Assembly: GCA_964019425.1 (NCBI GenBank)
Contig: OZ025849.1
Coordinates: 641,063 to 705,062, forward strand
Direction of reading: 5' to 3'
DNA: 64,000 bases
From: Flectonema sp. DT1601
Taxonomy: Eukaryota > Euglenozoa > Diplonemea > Diplonemida > Diplonemidae
Under the pieces are notes generated by a model. The model saw only the letters and a list, made by a program, of their open reading frames with translations, was not told the DNA's origin and did no database searches. Positions 21,201 through 36,200 of the stretch are shown piece after piece; the first letter of the stretch is position 1; every line of letters starts with the position of its first letter. A program made the translations under genes and the position numbers.

Positions 21201-24200
21201 GACCTGCAGTGCTGGGACTCAGAATACTGGCACTGGACAGTGTCTTCAATCTGATTGCTCAACTGCCTGTATTGTGTCCACTTGTGCCAACAAGGACGGA
21301 TGTGTTTGGAATGGTGGCCTCTGCCAGGAGGAGCAATGTGACTACGCCAACCGCACTGCTTGTGAGAACGACGCAATCTGCAAGTGGAACACCACCAAAT
21401 CACCTGGGGAGTGTGAGAAGAAGCAATGCACTCACTTTGCTGCTGGACCTTGCAATGGTGACAAGAACTGTACTTGGGATGATGCTACTCAGAAGTGTTA
21501 TCCAAACAATCCAGAGTGTGATAAAATCAAAAATGATGCTTTGTGTTTGGCTGAACCATCTGGCAAGTGTACCTGGAACTGTATCACTGACGGGTGTGAA
21601 GTTAAAAAGTGTGTCTACACATCGAGTGTTGACTGTACAAACATTGCCAGCTGCCAGTGGGACAACGCGGGACAAGTTTGCCAGGAAAAGCATTGCGTCT
21701 GGACTAAGGAGAATGAGTGCAACGCTGATGCAGTCTGTAACTGGGAGAACAACAACTGTGTTGTGAACGACTGCTACCAACACGGAACTGAATTGTTGTG
21801 TGTTCAGGATGACAAGTGTGAATGGGATACTGCAAACTGTGGAATCTGTAATGAGAAATACTGCCAGAAGTACAACAACAAGGCAGCCTGTGACAGTGAC
21901 ATCAAAAACGAGTGTCGCTTTGACGATGCTACGCAAAGCTGTGTCGACAAGAACTGCGTGGACTACAACAACGGTGCGTTGTACTCAGCGGGAGCTTCTT
22001 GTCCGTGCAAGAGTGATGCCACTTGTCAATTTGACACGACGACCACGCCTCCGCTGTGCAAGGCGACGGAATTCGAGAACTGTCCGAACCTTGACATAGC
22101 CATCACCTTTGATGGATCGTGTTCAACAAACAATGCTTTTGGTCAACATCCGTCAGGATTTGAGGGAATGCTGGCAGCTGTGCACGATTGGATTGTCACC
22201 GCACCACTTACCGGAGAAGCTGCTGGAAAGACCTCGACCGACACCAACGGTAGAATGAGACTTGCCATCAACCAGTACTCTTCCCAAGTTCACGTTGCTG
22301 ACTGTCCTAACTGCGCGTGTGACAACCTCGACTTTCCGATCAACGGAGTGAACACGACCAAGTGTGGTAAGCTTTCTGGTGACTTGGGTGAACTAAAGCA
22401 GGACTTGGGCTGGCACGCATCTGCTGCGGGCAAGGCCACCCAGACTTGTGAGTCTCGCCTGAAGCCAGTCGAAGAGTTCGCGACTGAAGTATTTAAGCAG
22501 TCACCATCAACCAGAATGAAGATATTGATTGTCGTTACTGACGGTGTCATGACTGACAAGGATGAACTTGCTACAACCACTGCTGCTCTCGTTGCCCAGG
22601 GAGTTAAGATCTTTGCTGTCAACGTCATGAAGGGGGCGTCCGCGACCAACACCGACGATGTTGCGTTGGAGTCTCTCGAATCGAAGATTGTCACGACGCC
22701 GGCGGCGCAGAATGCGCAGGGTTCGGACTTGGACTCCCTTTCGGAGTTGTTTGATACCTTCTGTGATCCAAGTGGCAAGTGGGGAGCTACTGTTACTGCG
22801 GGTACAACGGGAACGACTCAGGTGAAGAAGTGCAGCGATCTCACGACGGTCCTCCTCTGTGACGCTAAGCTGACATGTGATTGGGATGGAACTTCTCTGC
22901 TTTGCGGAGACCACGCATGTTTCACTCACTGTAATGAGACAACTTGTCTTTCGGATCCTCAGAACACTTGCAATTGGAATGCCACTTCCCAGTCCTGTGA
23001 AAAGATTCCGTGTAACGAGGTGACAAAACAAGATGAGTGTGAGAAGCACACGGAGTGTACTTGGGACGTAACAAAGTCACCTCAATGTACTGAAGATCCA
23101 TGTCCAGCTAGAACTGAGGATGCTTGCATTCAGTTGAATGAATGCCAATGGGCAACTGACCCATCCCCTGCGAAGTGTGAACCTATCCCATGTAACTTTG
23201 GAAACGACTCTGTGGCGTGTAACGCGGAGCCAGGGTGTGAATTCGACGACGTCTGTCCTGATGCGGTAGACCAGCTTTGCAGATTGAAGCCGTGCGCTCA
23301 GGACAAGCACTTGACTCTGGCCGGATGTCAGGCTGATCGCCTTTGTGTTTGGAACTCAAGCAACCAATGCGAACAGGCAGTTTGTGTTCAATACCCAGAT
23401 GAGAAGTGTTGTGACCATTTTTCTAACTGTCATTGGGATGTTAGTCAGTCTCCAGCAGTTTGCTCAGAGAAGTATTGTCCAAGGACTCACGACAACCAGG
23501 TTGAGTGTGACAAGGATACGAAATGCATGTGGAACTCAACTGACGGTACCTGCATTGAGAAGAACTGTGTCGAACTGGAAGAGTGTCGGTGCAGAGCTGA
23601 CGCTGAGTGCTTTTGGGATCATCAGCACCACACTCCTCACTGTTCAGACTCAAAGTTCGGAGAGTGTCCTGTTTTGGATGTCGTCTTTTTGATTGACGCC
23701 TCAAGTTCAATGGGATGGAGATTCGGAAGACATCTAAATGGTTTCTACGCCTTGATGGAGATCTTTCGTGACTGGATGATGACCGTTAGTCTTACTGGTG
23801 AGAAGGGTGGCGAAGACAAACTTGGAACAGTCGACGGTATCAGAATTGGTTTTATCCAATTTTCTGGTTCCAACCCGCGTAGGGGGCGAAGAGGATTCGC
23901 ATGGGCGAAGAAAACCCCAGCGAACACGGGAACTGGCGGTCGTCTCTCTGGTGACCGTAACGAGTTGCATGTTGACATTGATTGGCATTGGAATAACTTT
24001 TACAGATGGGGGAGGATGATCGAAAAGGGGTTGACCATGGCCGGTGATGTGTTCGATGCTGCTCACGCCACCAATGGAAGAAAGAGAATATTGATCATCA
24101 TATCTGCTGGTAGAATTTATGATCCGTCAAAGGTCGCTAACGCACGTAAGGTTCTTAACCAGGAGAATGTTCAAACTTTTGGTGTCGTAATTAGAAGACA

Positions 24201-27200
24201 GGCTGCACGCGGGTTGGCTGATCGTGCCGCTGAGAGTACTCTGAAGCGAATCACTTCTGATATTCACGATGAGCACTACATGAACATTCAGATGGATGAG
24301 GTCAGAACAGACATGCTTGACTTGCTCTGTGATCCAAATGGTCCTTGGGGACACTTAATCGTTGATCAAACAAAGACTCAGGCTGGTGTTCACAGGCCGT
24401 GCACTCATTACCAGGGTAACGCTCAGACTTGTGCTGCAGACCCTGGATGTATCTTCTCCCCTACCACAAACTTGTGTGTTGACTCTCCATGTTCCCATCA
24501 CTGTGGTGAAGTACAGTGTACCGCTGATAACGTTAACTTGTGTGTGTGGAACTCTACAACTGGTGACTGTTGGAAGGACACGGAATGTGCACACACAACG
24601 AAGAACACTTGTGAAGGAGACAGGGTTGGATGTAACTGGGACGACACTCGCGATCCTAAATGTGAGAAGACTCCTTGCACTTATGACTCTGAGACTAATT
24701 GTTTATTAGATCAAACGTGTGAATGGACTACTGACCCAGTTACTGCTGCTGTAGGATGTACACCTATCAAGTGTTTATACAATGACAGCTCTACTTGTGG
24801 TAATGATCCTGAGTGTGAGTGGAGGACTAACATCTGTACTGGTACTGTAGACTGTGAGGAGAAGAAGTGTACTTTCACATCTCAAACAGTGTGCCTGAAA
24901 GACCCTGCCTGTGAGTGGGAGAACAGCAAGTGTCAGACTCAACCATGCGCTCATTATTTAGAGGAATCTTGTTGTGACAAGGTTGATGAGTGCAAATGGG
25001 ATGTGACGACTACTCCAGCAGTGTGTGATGAAGCCAAGTGCCCAAAGTACCCTGACCCAACTCAGTGTAACGTTGACACTGAGTGCCTCTGGACTGCTAA
25101 CGCGACAGGTGTTGAGAAGTGTCTGCCACTTGACTGTTCGAAACTTACAGACAGGTGTGGGTGCGACTCAAACCCAAAGTGTTACTTCAAACCAACTCCA
25201 ACTGGAGGTATGTGTACCGTTGTAGAGTTCGGAGAATGTCCAACTCTTGACATTGCAGTCATTATTAGTGGTTCGGGTTCCATGGGATGGAGATTTGGTA
25301 AACACCCACACGGATTCTATGCCCTCATTGAAGTCTTGCGTGACTGGGTTGTCACTCTGCCGCTGAACGGAGAGTCTGGATCAGTTGGAATAAACAGCAA
25401 GAGAAACAATGGAGGTGTTCGTGTTGGTTTTATTCAATTTTCAGGAAAGTATTCAGCATCGGAGGCTAAGACAGTAACTCCAAGTGTTGGTACTGGAGGT
25501 AGACTGTCAGGTATCAACAAGGAGCTTCAAGATGATCTTGACTGGCATCACAACAACTTTTACAACAAGGGAACTCGCATCAAGAAGGGTCTGGAACTTG
25601 CTGTTGACATGTTCCACGACAGTAGAATGGATGACGACAGACAGCGTGTTTTGATTATCTTCGGTGACGATGAGATTTTGGATTGGACGCAGCTTGCTGC
25701 TGCTCGGTCCGACCTCGACAAGGAGGAAGTTCAAGTATTTGGTATCGTTTTGAGAAGACAATCCCAGCACACGCTGACCGATGTAGCTGCTCAGGATACG
25801 TTGAAGCCAATTACTTCCGACCCTCACGATGAGCACTTTGAAAACGTTCTGATCGATGAAGTAAGCTCCTTGATCAAGGATATCTGTAACCCTAATGGAC
25901 CGTGGGGACATTTAATTGTCAACCACATCCCAACACCTACCACTGGTCATCACTTACCATGTCCTGACTACAAGGTCCAGGCCAACTGTGTGGGAGATGC
26001 GGGTTGTGTTTGGTCCGATGCTGGTATTGCGTGTGTCAATTCACCTTGTTTATTGCATTGTGACTCGACAAACTGTACCCTCGCTGCTGCTTCTCACAAC
26101 TGCTCGTGGAATGCAACTGCTGGGGAGTGTTTCAAGGAACCGGTGCCAGATTGCCACTGCAAGTTCGACACCAACGACGATACCTACAACAAGCAGAAGT
26201 GTGATGCCAACGCGGAGTGCTTCTGGAACGCCCCACTTTCGAAGTGTGAGGTTGACGAGTGCAGTGCGAACAATGCCGGAGCAGTCTGTGCTGCAGCTGG
26301 ACAGACGTGCACTGATCCTAACAAGGAGCCGTGCAGCTTACATGATTGGACTTGTGAGTGCACACCTCCTGCTACTGGATCCAAAGTGGCTGATGTCGCT
26401 GAATGTGTTCTCGATGAGTGTATCGTAATGGGATGTCCAACATGTGCTAATGGTACCTGCCCAACTGGACAGACTTGTAAGGATCCAAATCCATCAGCTT
26501 CTTCAACAAATGATTGGATGTGTGAATGTGATGATCCAGCAACTGGAAGTGCTATCATCGGAGTTGCTGATTGCAAGATCGATGAGTGCACCTACGACTG
26601 CGCATCATGTGAAAAGAACACATGTGCAACTAAAGGTCAGAGTTGCCTGGACCCCGACCAGTCGTCAACGTCGTTGAATGACTGGATGTGTGTTTGCGCG
26701 CCACCTGCTACAGCTAACAAGACGGTGGGCCTCGCTGACTGTAGGTTCAACGAGTGCGACCTCGTCACTGTTTGTGATACCAATGGACAGAAGTGTGTTG
26801 ATCCAGATCTCGAGAAGAAAGACGACTGGAAGTGTGTTTGCAAGGACCCTGCCGTGGGAGCGTCGATCGGCAAGCCAGCGATCTGCGTTTTGAATGAGTG
26901 CAACACAACTTGTGCCACTTGTGCCAACGACACATGCACATCCCAGAACCAGGTTTGTGATGATCCAAACAAGTCTGAGACAAGCACCGGTGACTGGACT
27001 TGTACTTGTGTCCCCCCGGCAACAGGCCAGGCTACCGGAAATAACGCTGATTGTCTGATTGATGAGTGTACCTACACGTGTCCAACATGTGCGAACACCA
27101 CCTGCAGTGACGACAGTCAAGCCTGTCTTGATGCCGACAAGACTTCGACTTCGCTCGGGGACTGGGAGTGCATCTGTCCTCCACCGTCTAACGCAACTCA

Positions 27201-30200
27201 GCTAACAGGGATTGCTAACTGCAGTATTGACGAATGCGACCTGCACCGTGATATTTGCACGAACCAGGGACAGCTTTGCCATGATCCTAACGGACTGAAG
27301 CAGGGTGACTGGATGTGCATATGCGTTCCTCCATCTAACGGCACCAACGTCGGTGATGTCGCTGCGTGTAAGATCGACGAGTGCGTCGCCACCTGCCCAA
27401 CGTGCGCAAACGACACTTGCTCTGCCCAGGGTCAGGAGTGCAATGATCCGGATCCTAGCGCTGACGTTACCGGAGACTGGACATGCAAGTGTGTACCTCC
27501 AGCGGTTGGAAACGCCACCACCAATGCTGCCCACTGTGTGATCGATGAGTGTACTTTCACTTGTGACACTTGTGCGAACACAACCTGTTCTGATGTTACT
27601 CAGGAATGTTTCGATAAGGACACCACTTCGACGTCGAAGAATGATTGGGAGTGCGTCTGCCCTCCGCCATCGAACGCAACTCAGGTGACTGCTGTTGCGA
27701 ACTGCAGCTTTGACGAGTGTGACCTTCACGGAGACACCTGCACTCGCCACGGACAGGTTTGCAATGACACTGGCCTGCTGACTCTGGATGACTGGGAATG
27801 TATTTGTGTTCCACCAGCAACGGGAAGCAACGTCGGAAACGTCGCAGCATGTCAAATCGATGAGTGTATCGCTGATTGCCCAACATGCGCTGGGACAAAC
27901 TGCTCTGATGCACATCAGGTTTGCGTTGACGACAACATGAACGCCACCTCAACTGGAGACTGGCACTGCGACTGTGTTCCTCCACTCAACGGTACGGCGG
28001 TTGTCGACGCTGCTTCCTGTACCATTGATGAATGTGTTTCAGTTTGTCCAACATGTGCTAATGATACTTGCAGTGGTGTTGGTCAAACTTGTTTTGATCC
28101 TGATAAATCAGCAACCAACACCAGCAACTGGATTTGTACTTGCGTTCCTCCAGCATACGACTTCGCTGTTGCTCAAGCGGCACACTGTGTAGTGAATGAG
28201 TGCCACGACCACGAGAAAACCTGTCACGCTGCTGGTCAGACTTGCGAGGACCCGGACACAACACCAAGTGCTTCGGGAGATTGGGTGTGCAAGTGTGTGC
28301 CACCAGCGACGAATGCAGGTACCACTCAACAGGGAGGAGTAGCGATGTGTGATTACCCGGGTGATTGCTCAGATACTATGGTTAGTGATGTTTGTACGAA
28401 CGCTGGTCAGGTTTGCGACGACCCAACTGATATCATGACACCAGGTGACTGGACTTGTGAATGTGTGCCTCCGGCAATACTTGCGATGGGAAGCAATCCA
28501 GTTCAGGGAGCTCCGTCTGACTGCGTTCACGACGAGTGTGTGTTGGTTTGCCCAACTTGTGCTGACACCGGATCTGGTAACATCTGTTCTAAACACGGAC
28601 AGGTTTGCAAGGACAGCAGCACCAGTTCCCTCTCACTGAGCGACTGGGTGTGCGAATGCATCCCTCCAGAGAAGCCAGTTGACCCGAGCGCTGTTGCAGT
28701 TGCCAAGCCTGCTGAGTGTCAATTGAACGAATGTATCGAAACTTGCGCAACCTGTCAAAACGGAAAGTGCAACGGGCAGACTTGCGAGGATCCAAACATG
28801 GACCCAACGATCACGAATGACTGGACTTGTACTTGCATCGCTCCGGGTGTTGGTGTTGCTACTGGCAAGGAAGCCGCTTGTGTTTGCGATGAGTGTCTGA
28901 CGACAACAGTTTGTGGTAACCAAACCTGTTTCGATACCAACACCTCGTGTCCTGCTGGGAATGACTTCACTTGCACTTGCCAGCCTCCATCGATTGACTT
29001 CGATGTTGCAGCACCGGCTGTCTGCAAGTACGACGAGTGCAAGGAGAAGAGTGGTGAGTGTAACGCTGTGGGCCAAACCTGTAACGATCCAAATCTCACT
29101 GTTGCTGGAGATTGGGAGTGCGAGTGCATCCCACCGCAGTTGCCGGATGGCAGGAACTCGACGAATGACAAGCACGCGGTGTGCAAGCTCGACGAGTGTG
29201 TTCAGACGTGCCCAACTTGTGCCAACAACACGGCCTGTGGGTCGCAGACTTGCAAAGACCCTAACACCGACTCTACGATGGTCGGTGATTGGACCTGTAC
29301 CTGTGTTGAAGGTGTTGGTTTTGCAACAGGTAAGCAAGCGGAGTGTGTGTGTAACGAATGCTTAAATACGATGATCTGTGAGAATGCCAACCAGACGTGC
29401 TACGATGCGGACAAGTCGTGTCCTCCAAAGAATGACTTCGACTGCGAGTGCCAACCTCCATCAGCTGATACCGCAGTGGCAGCAGCAGCAATCTGTACTT
29501 ACGATGAGTGCATTGATCACAAGGCAAGCTGTACTCAGGTGGGTCAGGTGTGCAAGGACCCGGACACTGCTGTTGGAGGAAACTGGATTTGTGAATGTGT
29601 CGCACCTCAGGTTCAACAGGGTAACACGGTTCAGGGAAGACCTGTGACGTGTGCGATTCCGGAGTGCGACGTGGTTGGATGTCCAACTTGCGCGAATGAC
29701 ACCTGCAGTGGAGCTGGGCAGACTTGTTTTGACCCAAATACTGATCCGTCAAGTTTGAGAGACTGGACCTGTACTTGTGAGCTGCCTGGTGTGGGATTTG
29801 CGACGGGGAAGCCTGCGGACTGCGTTTGCAACGAGTGCCTCAACAGCACGACGTGCTCTGATGCGGACCAGACTTGCCACGATGCCGACAAGTCGTGTCC
29901 TCCAAGGAACGACTTCAAGTGCGAGTGCAAGTTCCCATCGAGCGATTCTGCTGTGGGTCAGGCGGTGGCTGTTTGCACGAACCCGGAGTGTGAAAAGAAC
30001 AAGGCTGTGTGCGCGTCTGTCAGGCAAACTTGTGTGGACAACAACATCACGAGGGACAACGACTGGGAGTGTGTGTGCCCGCTGCCATCTTTAGGAATCG
30101 GTTTGATGCAGCCAGCTGCCTGTACTCTGGTTGAATGTGATCAGACTTGTTCGACTTGTGCTAACGATACTTGCAGCAGTGTTGGTCAAACGTGTTCGGA

Positions 30201-33200
30201 GGTGAGCACCGACCCAACGGATGTGAACGACTGGGAATGTGTTTGCAAACCGCCTGCGACCGGAAGAGCCAGCGGTGCGGCAGCGCACTGCGAGCGTGAC
30301 GAGTGCAAGGAGCACGGGGACAAGTGTACTCTGAACTGCAAGACTGGTTCCCTTGACTGCGCACAGAAGTGCGTTGATCCGGACAAGTCGGTTACGTCGC
30401 TGAACGACTGGAAGTGCATCTGCGAGCCTCCTTCGAGCAACTATGCTGTTGGGAAGTCAGCGAAGTGTTCGGTTGATCCGTGCGTGGCGGACAACGAGGA
30501 GGCGTGCCTGAACGACAATGCCGGATGTGAGTGGACGGAACTGCCAACCAGAACGTGCAAGAAGATTCCTTGCGAGTTCGACAACCCAGCGAGCTGTAAC
30601 TCGACCGCGGACTGCGATTGGGTGAGCACCAGCGGGAGCAGAGGGGGACTGGGAAGCATTTCGTACGACAACGTCAACGCGGTGAGTCCGTTCGCATCGG
30701 TGACGTGCGACGGAATTTCGTTTACGGGTTCCTGCAGCTGCAACATGCTGCTGGGAGCTGCTGGAGAAAAGGGAGGGGCGCAGGTGACGATCGAGGACGG
30801 ATACTCGAAGGGATCGGACTCGCTGGAGTGCACCGGGTGCGCGGGAGCTGGAATCGAGTCGGTTTGGAACGCCAACACTGGAACCCTCATTTTGAAGAAG
30901 TCGGCGGGGGCGGGGGCGACTGCGCGCGAGCTTGTGGAGGCGATCAAGACGGTGGCGTTCAGAACTTCATCGAGTGACGGGAACTTGCGTGGACTGACTT
31001 GGAACTTGGGTAACGCGATGTACTCGAAGAGGACGAGCCACTACTACCGTCACTTCACCGCTGCGGAATGCAACGGTGCGGGTGGGGGCTGCACGTGGGA
31101 AGAGGCGCAGAACATGTGTTCCAGCAAGTCATTGTTTGGATTGACGGGTTACCTGATGAGTGTGACGTCTGGGGCTGAGAACTCGCTTGCGAAGGGGAAG
31201 TTGGAGGGATCTGGTTGGATTGGAGCGATGGGAAGCGGAAACTCTTGGAAATGGGTAACTGGACCAGACGCTACGAAGGGACCGTCCCCGTGCCGGTCGT
31301 TCACCGGAGGTGCGTCGAGCTGTGACTTTGCGGGAGTGGACAGCGGGAAGGGATACCCGATCGGTTCAGGGGTGGCGGACCAGTTCGTGGCGGCGCAGGT
31401 TCTCGGACTTGCTGCGTACAACCAGTGGGATACCTCGGAGCCAACGCAGTCGGGTAGGTTCGCTTCCTTTGCGGTTCCATCTGGTGAATGGTCGACACCT
31501 GGATCTTCGAGTGACGGATTCATCTGCGAGTGGGGAGAGATCGGGAACGCGTGCCTGACTACGGCGGATGACTTGTGGGGAACGGTCGACCTGGTTGCGG
31601 GAGTCTGCAAGGAGAAGAGATGTACCGAGTCGTCGCAGGCGGAGTGCGAGGTGGATCCGTTCTGCAACTTCGTTGGTGGAAACGTCGACCCTTGCGTGCC
31701 AAAGCCATGTACCGAGTACCCTGATGAGAAGAGTTGCGACAAGGATGAAAGATGTGATTGGGACACCAGCGTTGCACCGGGGCTCTGCAGTGAGACGGTG
31801 TGCGAGAAGTTGAAGACGGCCGAACTGTGTGAGAAGCACCCTGACTGCGACTGGGACACGCTGACTGGACACTGCAAGGAACAGATCTGCCCTGTGAACA
31901 CCGACCGATGCTCGTGTAACGAGGAACCGAAGTGCTTCTGGTCGGACTCTGCGGATGCAGCTGCGAGACAATGTGTAGACTCGAAGTACGCGTTGTGCCC
32001 GGTGATGGATATGATTATCATGTTCTCGGGTACGAAGAACATGGCTCAAGTATTCGGACGTCACCCTGTTGGGTTCGACGCGGTGACTTCGATCTTGAGG
32101 GATTGGGTGTCGACGATGTACTTGACGGGTGAGAGGTACACTGTGAATCCGTCGGTGGCGAACGGTGGGGGGGTGAGAGTTGGTTTGGTGCAGTTCGCCG
32201 GAGAGTTGGCGCCGTCGACGACTGTGGTGACGAAGGCGGTAAGGACCTCTCCAACTGGTGTCGGTGAGAGCGGACAACTGTCTGGAGACATGAACGAGCT
32301 CCTTGAGGGGATCACCTACCACGAGTCGAACTACTTGATGGGACAGGGAGCCTACATTGTTCCTGCTTTGGAGAAGGCGTCGAGCATGTTCACGTCGACT
32401 CCGATTGGTAGAAAGAGGGTGTTGATTGTGTTGACCGGTTCAACGATAAAGGACATCGATCAGGTTCAACCTAGCCAGAACAAGTTGGAGACGCAGGGAG
32501 TGGAGATCTTCGGAGCGGTGATCCGCAGAATGGACACGAAGACCGCTGAGGACATCAGGGCTGAGGCTGCGATGAAACCGTTGGCGACTGATCCTGCTGT
32601 TGACCACTCTGATGGCATCAAGGTCGACGATTTGGAGGCAATCCTGCACGGAATCTGCGATCCAAACTCGAAGTGGAACGTCGCGACGTCACCGGCGGTG
32701 CCGCAGGCTGGAGTGCACAAGCCGTGCGCTCAGTATGGTTCCCAGAAGGACTGCACGGCGGACAAGGGATGCGTGTACTCGGGAGTGTTCCAGAAGTGCG
32801 AAGCTTCGCCGTGCATTGCGCACTGTGGGGAGGTTCAGTGCAACGCGGACAACGTGAACCTGTGCGAGTGGGACGCGGCGAACCAAACGTGCTGGAAGCG
32901 TGAGCTCTGTCCACACCACAACTCGACCGCTTGCGAGGACGACCCTGCGTGTGACTGGAACTCGAGCGCTTCGACGGTGGAAGACAAGTGTGTCGAGAGG
33001 GAATGCAACTACAAGTCTGAGCAGGAGTGCGCTGCCGAGGTTCTCGTGAAGTGCGACTGGGATTCAGCGTCCAGAACCTGTGGATTGACACCTTGCCAGC
33101 ACGCGAACGAGACGAGTTGCACTGCGGATGCGTCTGAGCATTGCGAGTGGGACGTCTGCGTGGCATCGCACAACTCGGCGGATGCGTGCAGGAAGGATCG

Positions 33201-36200
33201 CTGCCTGGACTACGGAGCGGAGTACAGCAACTGCACGCAGGACCCGATGTGTAGGTGGGATGCCCTCGCCGGAAACGGGAAGTGCTTGCGCAAGACTTGT
33301 ACCGAATTCGGAGACGAACGTTGCTGCAATGACCAGGACGGATGCTTCTGGGACATCAGCGTGTCGCCGGCGCTGTGCAGTGAGAAGCTGTGCGAGTCGT
33401 TGAAGCAAGACCAGGGTGCATGTGGAACTGAGCCAACTTGTGAATGGGACAGCGCGAAGAATACGTGCGTTGACAAGGATTGCAGTGTGATGGAAAGATG
33501 TGACTGCGAGAAGGACGTGGACTGCTTCTGGAGATCTGCGAACGGGACGGAGTCGTGCACGTGGAAGAGCTACGGCGAGTGCCCGGCAATGGACATCGTG
33601 TTGCTGTTGGGAGGATCGTCGACGATGGGGCTGCCGTTCGGAAGACACCCGAAGGGATTCAACGGAATGACCGAGGCACTGAAGAAGTGGGTTGCGACGA
33701 TTCCGCTTTCAGGGGAAGCTGCCTCTGTTGGACTGGGGAGCAAGCCGACGGGGATCCGGGTGGGAGTTGTGCAGTTTGGGGGAGAGAACAAGGACGGTGG
33801 GAACCCAGGAAGGGCGGACGCGAAGACGGCGCCGGTGGGTGTCGGAGCTGCGGGGCAGTTCAGTGGTGACGTGGCTGAGCTGAAGGCGGACTTGGACTGG
33901 CAGGAGGACAACTTCTACGGAAGCGGGATGATGATCGCCAACGGTCTCGGAGTTGCTGAGAGAATGATGAGAGACTACTCTCCACAGGATGGAAGAAAGA
34001 AGGTTGTCGTGATCCTCGCGGACGGGAAGATGTACGACACGGACACCGTGTCTGGAACGATCGCGTCGATGCAGGTTCAGGGTGTGGAGGTGTTCGGGGC
34101 GGCGATCAGAAGGCAGCCGGTGAGCACGCTGGTTGACCAGAACGCGGTGGCTTCCCTTCGAACGATCGCGACTCCGCCAAGCAGCGGGCACGTTGCGAAC
34201 ATCGTTCTCGACGAGTTGGTGGACACGACTAAGAGTTTGGGAGGGATTTGCGACAGCAACGCGTTCTTCGGAAAGCTGCTGGTGGACGCGCAGCCGGACA
34301 CGACGGTGGCGGTTGGAGGACAGCACAAGCCGTGTGATCAGCATCTCGAGAAGTCGCCTTGCAACATTGACCCTGGTTGTGTTTGGTTTGATGCGGCTCT
34401 GTCTTGTGTTGAGACCCTCTGCATGCAGCACAGCTGCAACCAGAGTTCTTGTGAGCAGGACGTTGCCAATGGATGTGTTTACGAGACGGCCACCCACAGG
34501 TGTTGGAAGGAGCCAAAGGACTGCTCGCTGTACACGAACATAACGAAGTGTGCTGAGGACGCGGAGTGCCAGGCATCTTCGGACAAGACTACCTGTGTGG
34601 ACAAGAAGTGCGACCACGACGACGAGAAGGGATGCATTGCCGATTCAGACTTGTGCGTGTGGGACAACCTGCAGAGCATCTGTGGAGAGAGGCCGTGCAG
34701 CGCGACGACCGAGGCGGACTGCAAGTTGGCAACTGGGGAGCAGTGTGTTTGGAACACGTTGCTTCCGGTGAACGGAACAACTGAGTCGTTCGCAAAGGGG
34801 AAGCCGATGCAGCCGTTCAACAGCGTTGGGACGACTGGATACCCGGAGGACTGCTCTGCGGGGATGTTCGCTGGCGGGTCTTGCAGCTGCGCGACGACGC
34901 TGAGCGAGGCGCACGTGGGGGTCGAGGAGGGATACACTCCGAGCAAGGATGTGTTCGAGTGTCCGAAGTGCGCGTCTCTCGGAGTCAACACTGAGTGGAA
35001 CTCGGCGACCGGAATCATGACCCTCAGAGCGGCGGGTTCGGCGGCGGGGGGGACGGCGGACACGTTCTTGAAGGCGATCCGGGAGGTGACCTTCACCACG
35101 ACGTCGGACGACGGGAACGCGAGGAAGCTGACGTGGAACTTGGGGGGAGCATTCTACTCGTCGAACACGGGACACTACTACAGGTACTTCGCGAAGTCCG
35201 AGTGCGGAGGCGTGCAGGGAGGCTGCAGATGGGACGAAGCGAAGACTGCCTGCGAATCGGACTCGAGGATGATCTTCGGGTTGAGGGGATACCTTCTTTC
35301 GATCAACACCGAGACCGAGACAAAGGCCCTGATGGGGAGAATCTCCGGTGAAGGTTGGATCGGTGCGACCGATGCCGGGGCGAACGAGGGAGAATGGCGT
35401 TGGATGACGGGACCTGAGGCACTGACGGGAACAACTCCGTGCGGAGCGTTCGGCAACAACAGGGCCAGCTGCGACGTTTCGATTGACCTCGCGAGCGGTA
35501 AGTTGGTGGGAGCGGACGCTGCGAAGGGTGTTTCGATTGGATCGGGAGTGGGATCGAGATTCACAGCGGTGTCGTACGCAAACTGGGCGATTGGGCAACC
35601 GGATGACAGCCACACGGCGTGTCCTGGAAGCTGTGCTGCCTGGGGAGAAGACTTCGCGCAGTACTCGATCCCATCCGGTACGTGGAGGGACGCACCGGGG
35701 GATGCGAGCGACGTGGCCGGGTTCGTGTGCGAGTGGGGAGGAGTCGGAAGCCTGTGCGTGCAGTCGAACGCGTTTGGATCGAAGTTCGTGACGGCCGGTG
35801 TGTGCGAAGAGAAGAAGTGCACGACGGACATCGAAAGCGAGTGCAAGAGAGACCCATACTGCAAGTGGGAGAACAACACGTGCGGGATCAAGAAGTGTGC
35901 CGAGTACCCGGATGAGGTGACTTGCGAGCAGGATGAGATCTGTGACTGGAACCCAGCGGTTTCGCCGGCGATCTGCGAACAGAACCCATGTACGAGGTAC
36001 CTGGACAACAGCACGTGCGAGGCGGACAGCAACTGCATGGTGGACCCTACCGGAAAGGCGAAGAGCCTCTGCGTGGACAAGGACTGCAATGAATACGACA
36101 AGTGTAAGTGTAAGAACGACGTTGAGTGCTACTGGAAGATCAACAGCTGCGTGAACAGCAACTACGGGGAGTGTCCGACTCTGGACATCGTGGCGATCGT

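Noticed and set aside
26250-30480. Tandem repeats considered as a CRISPR or satellite array
   Set aside because: The repeats are coding-frame EGF-like units with diverged DNA; not short direct repeats with spacers.
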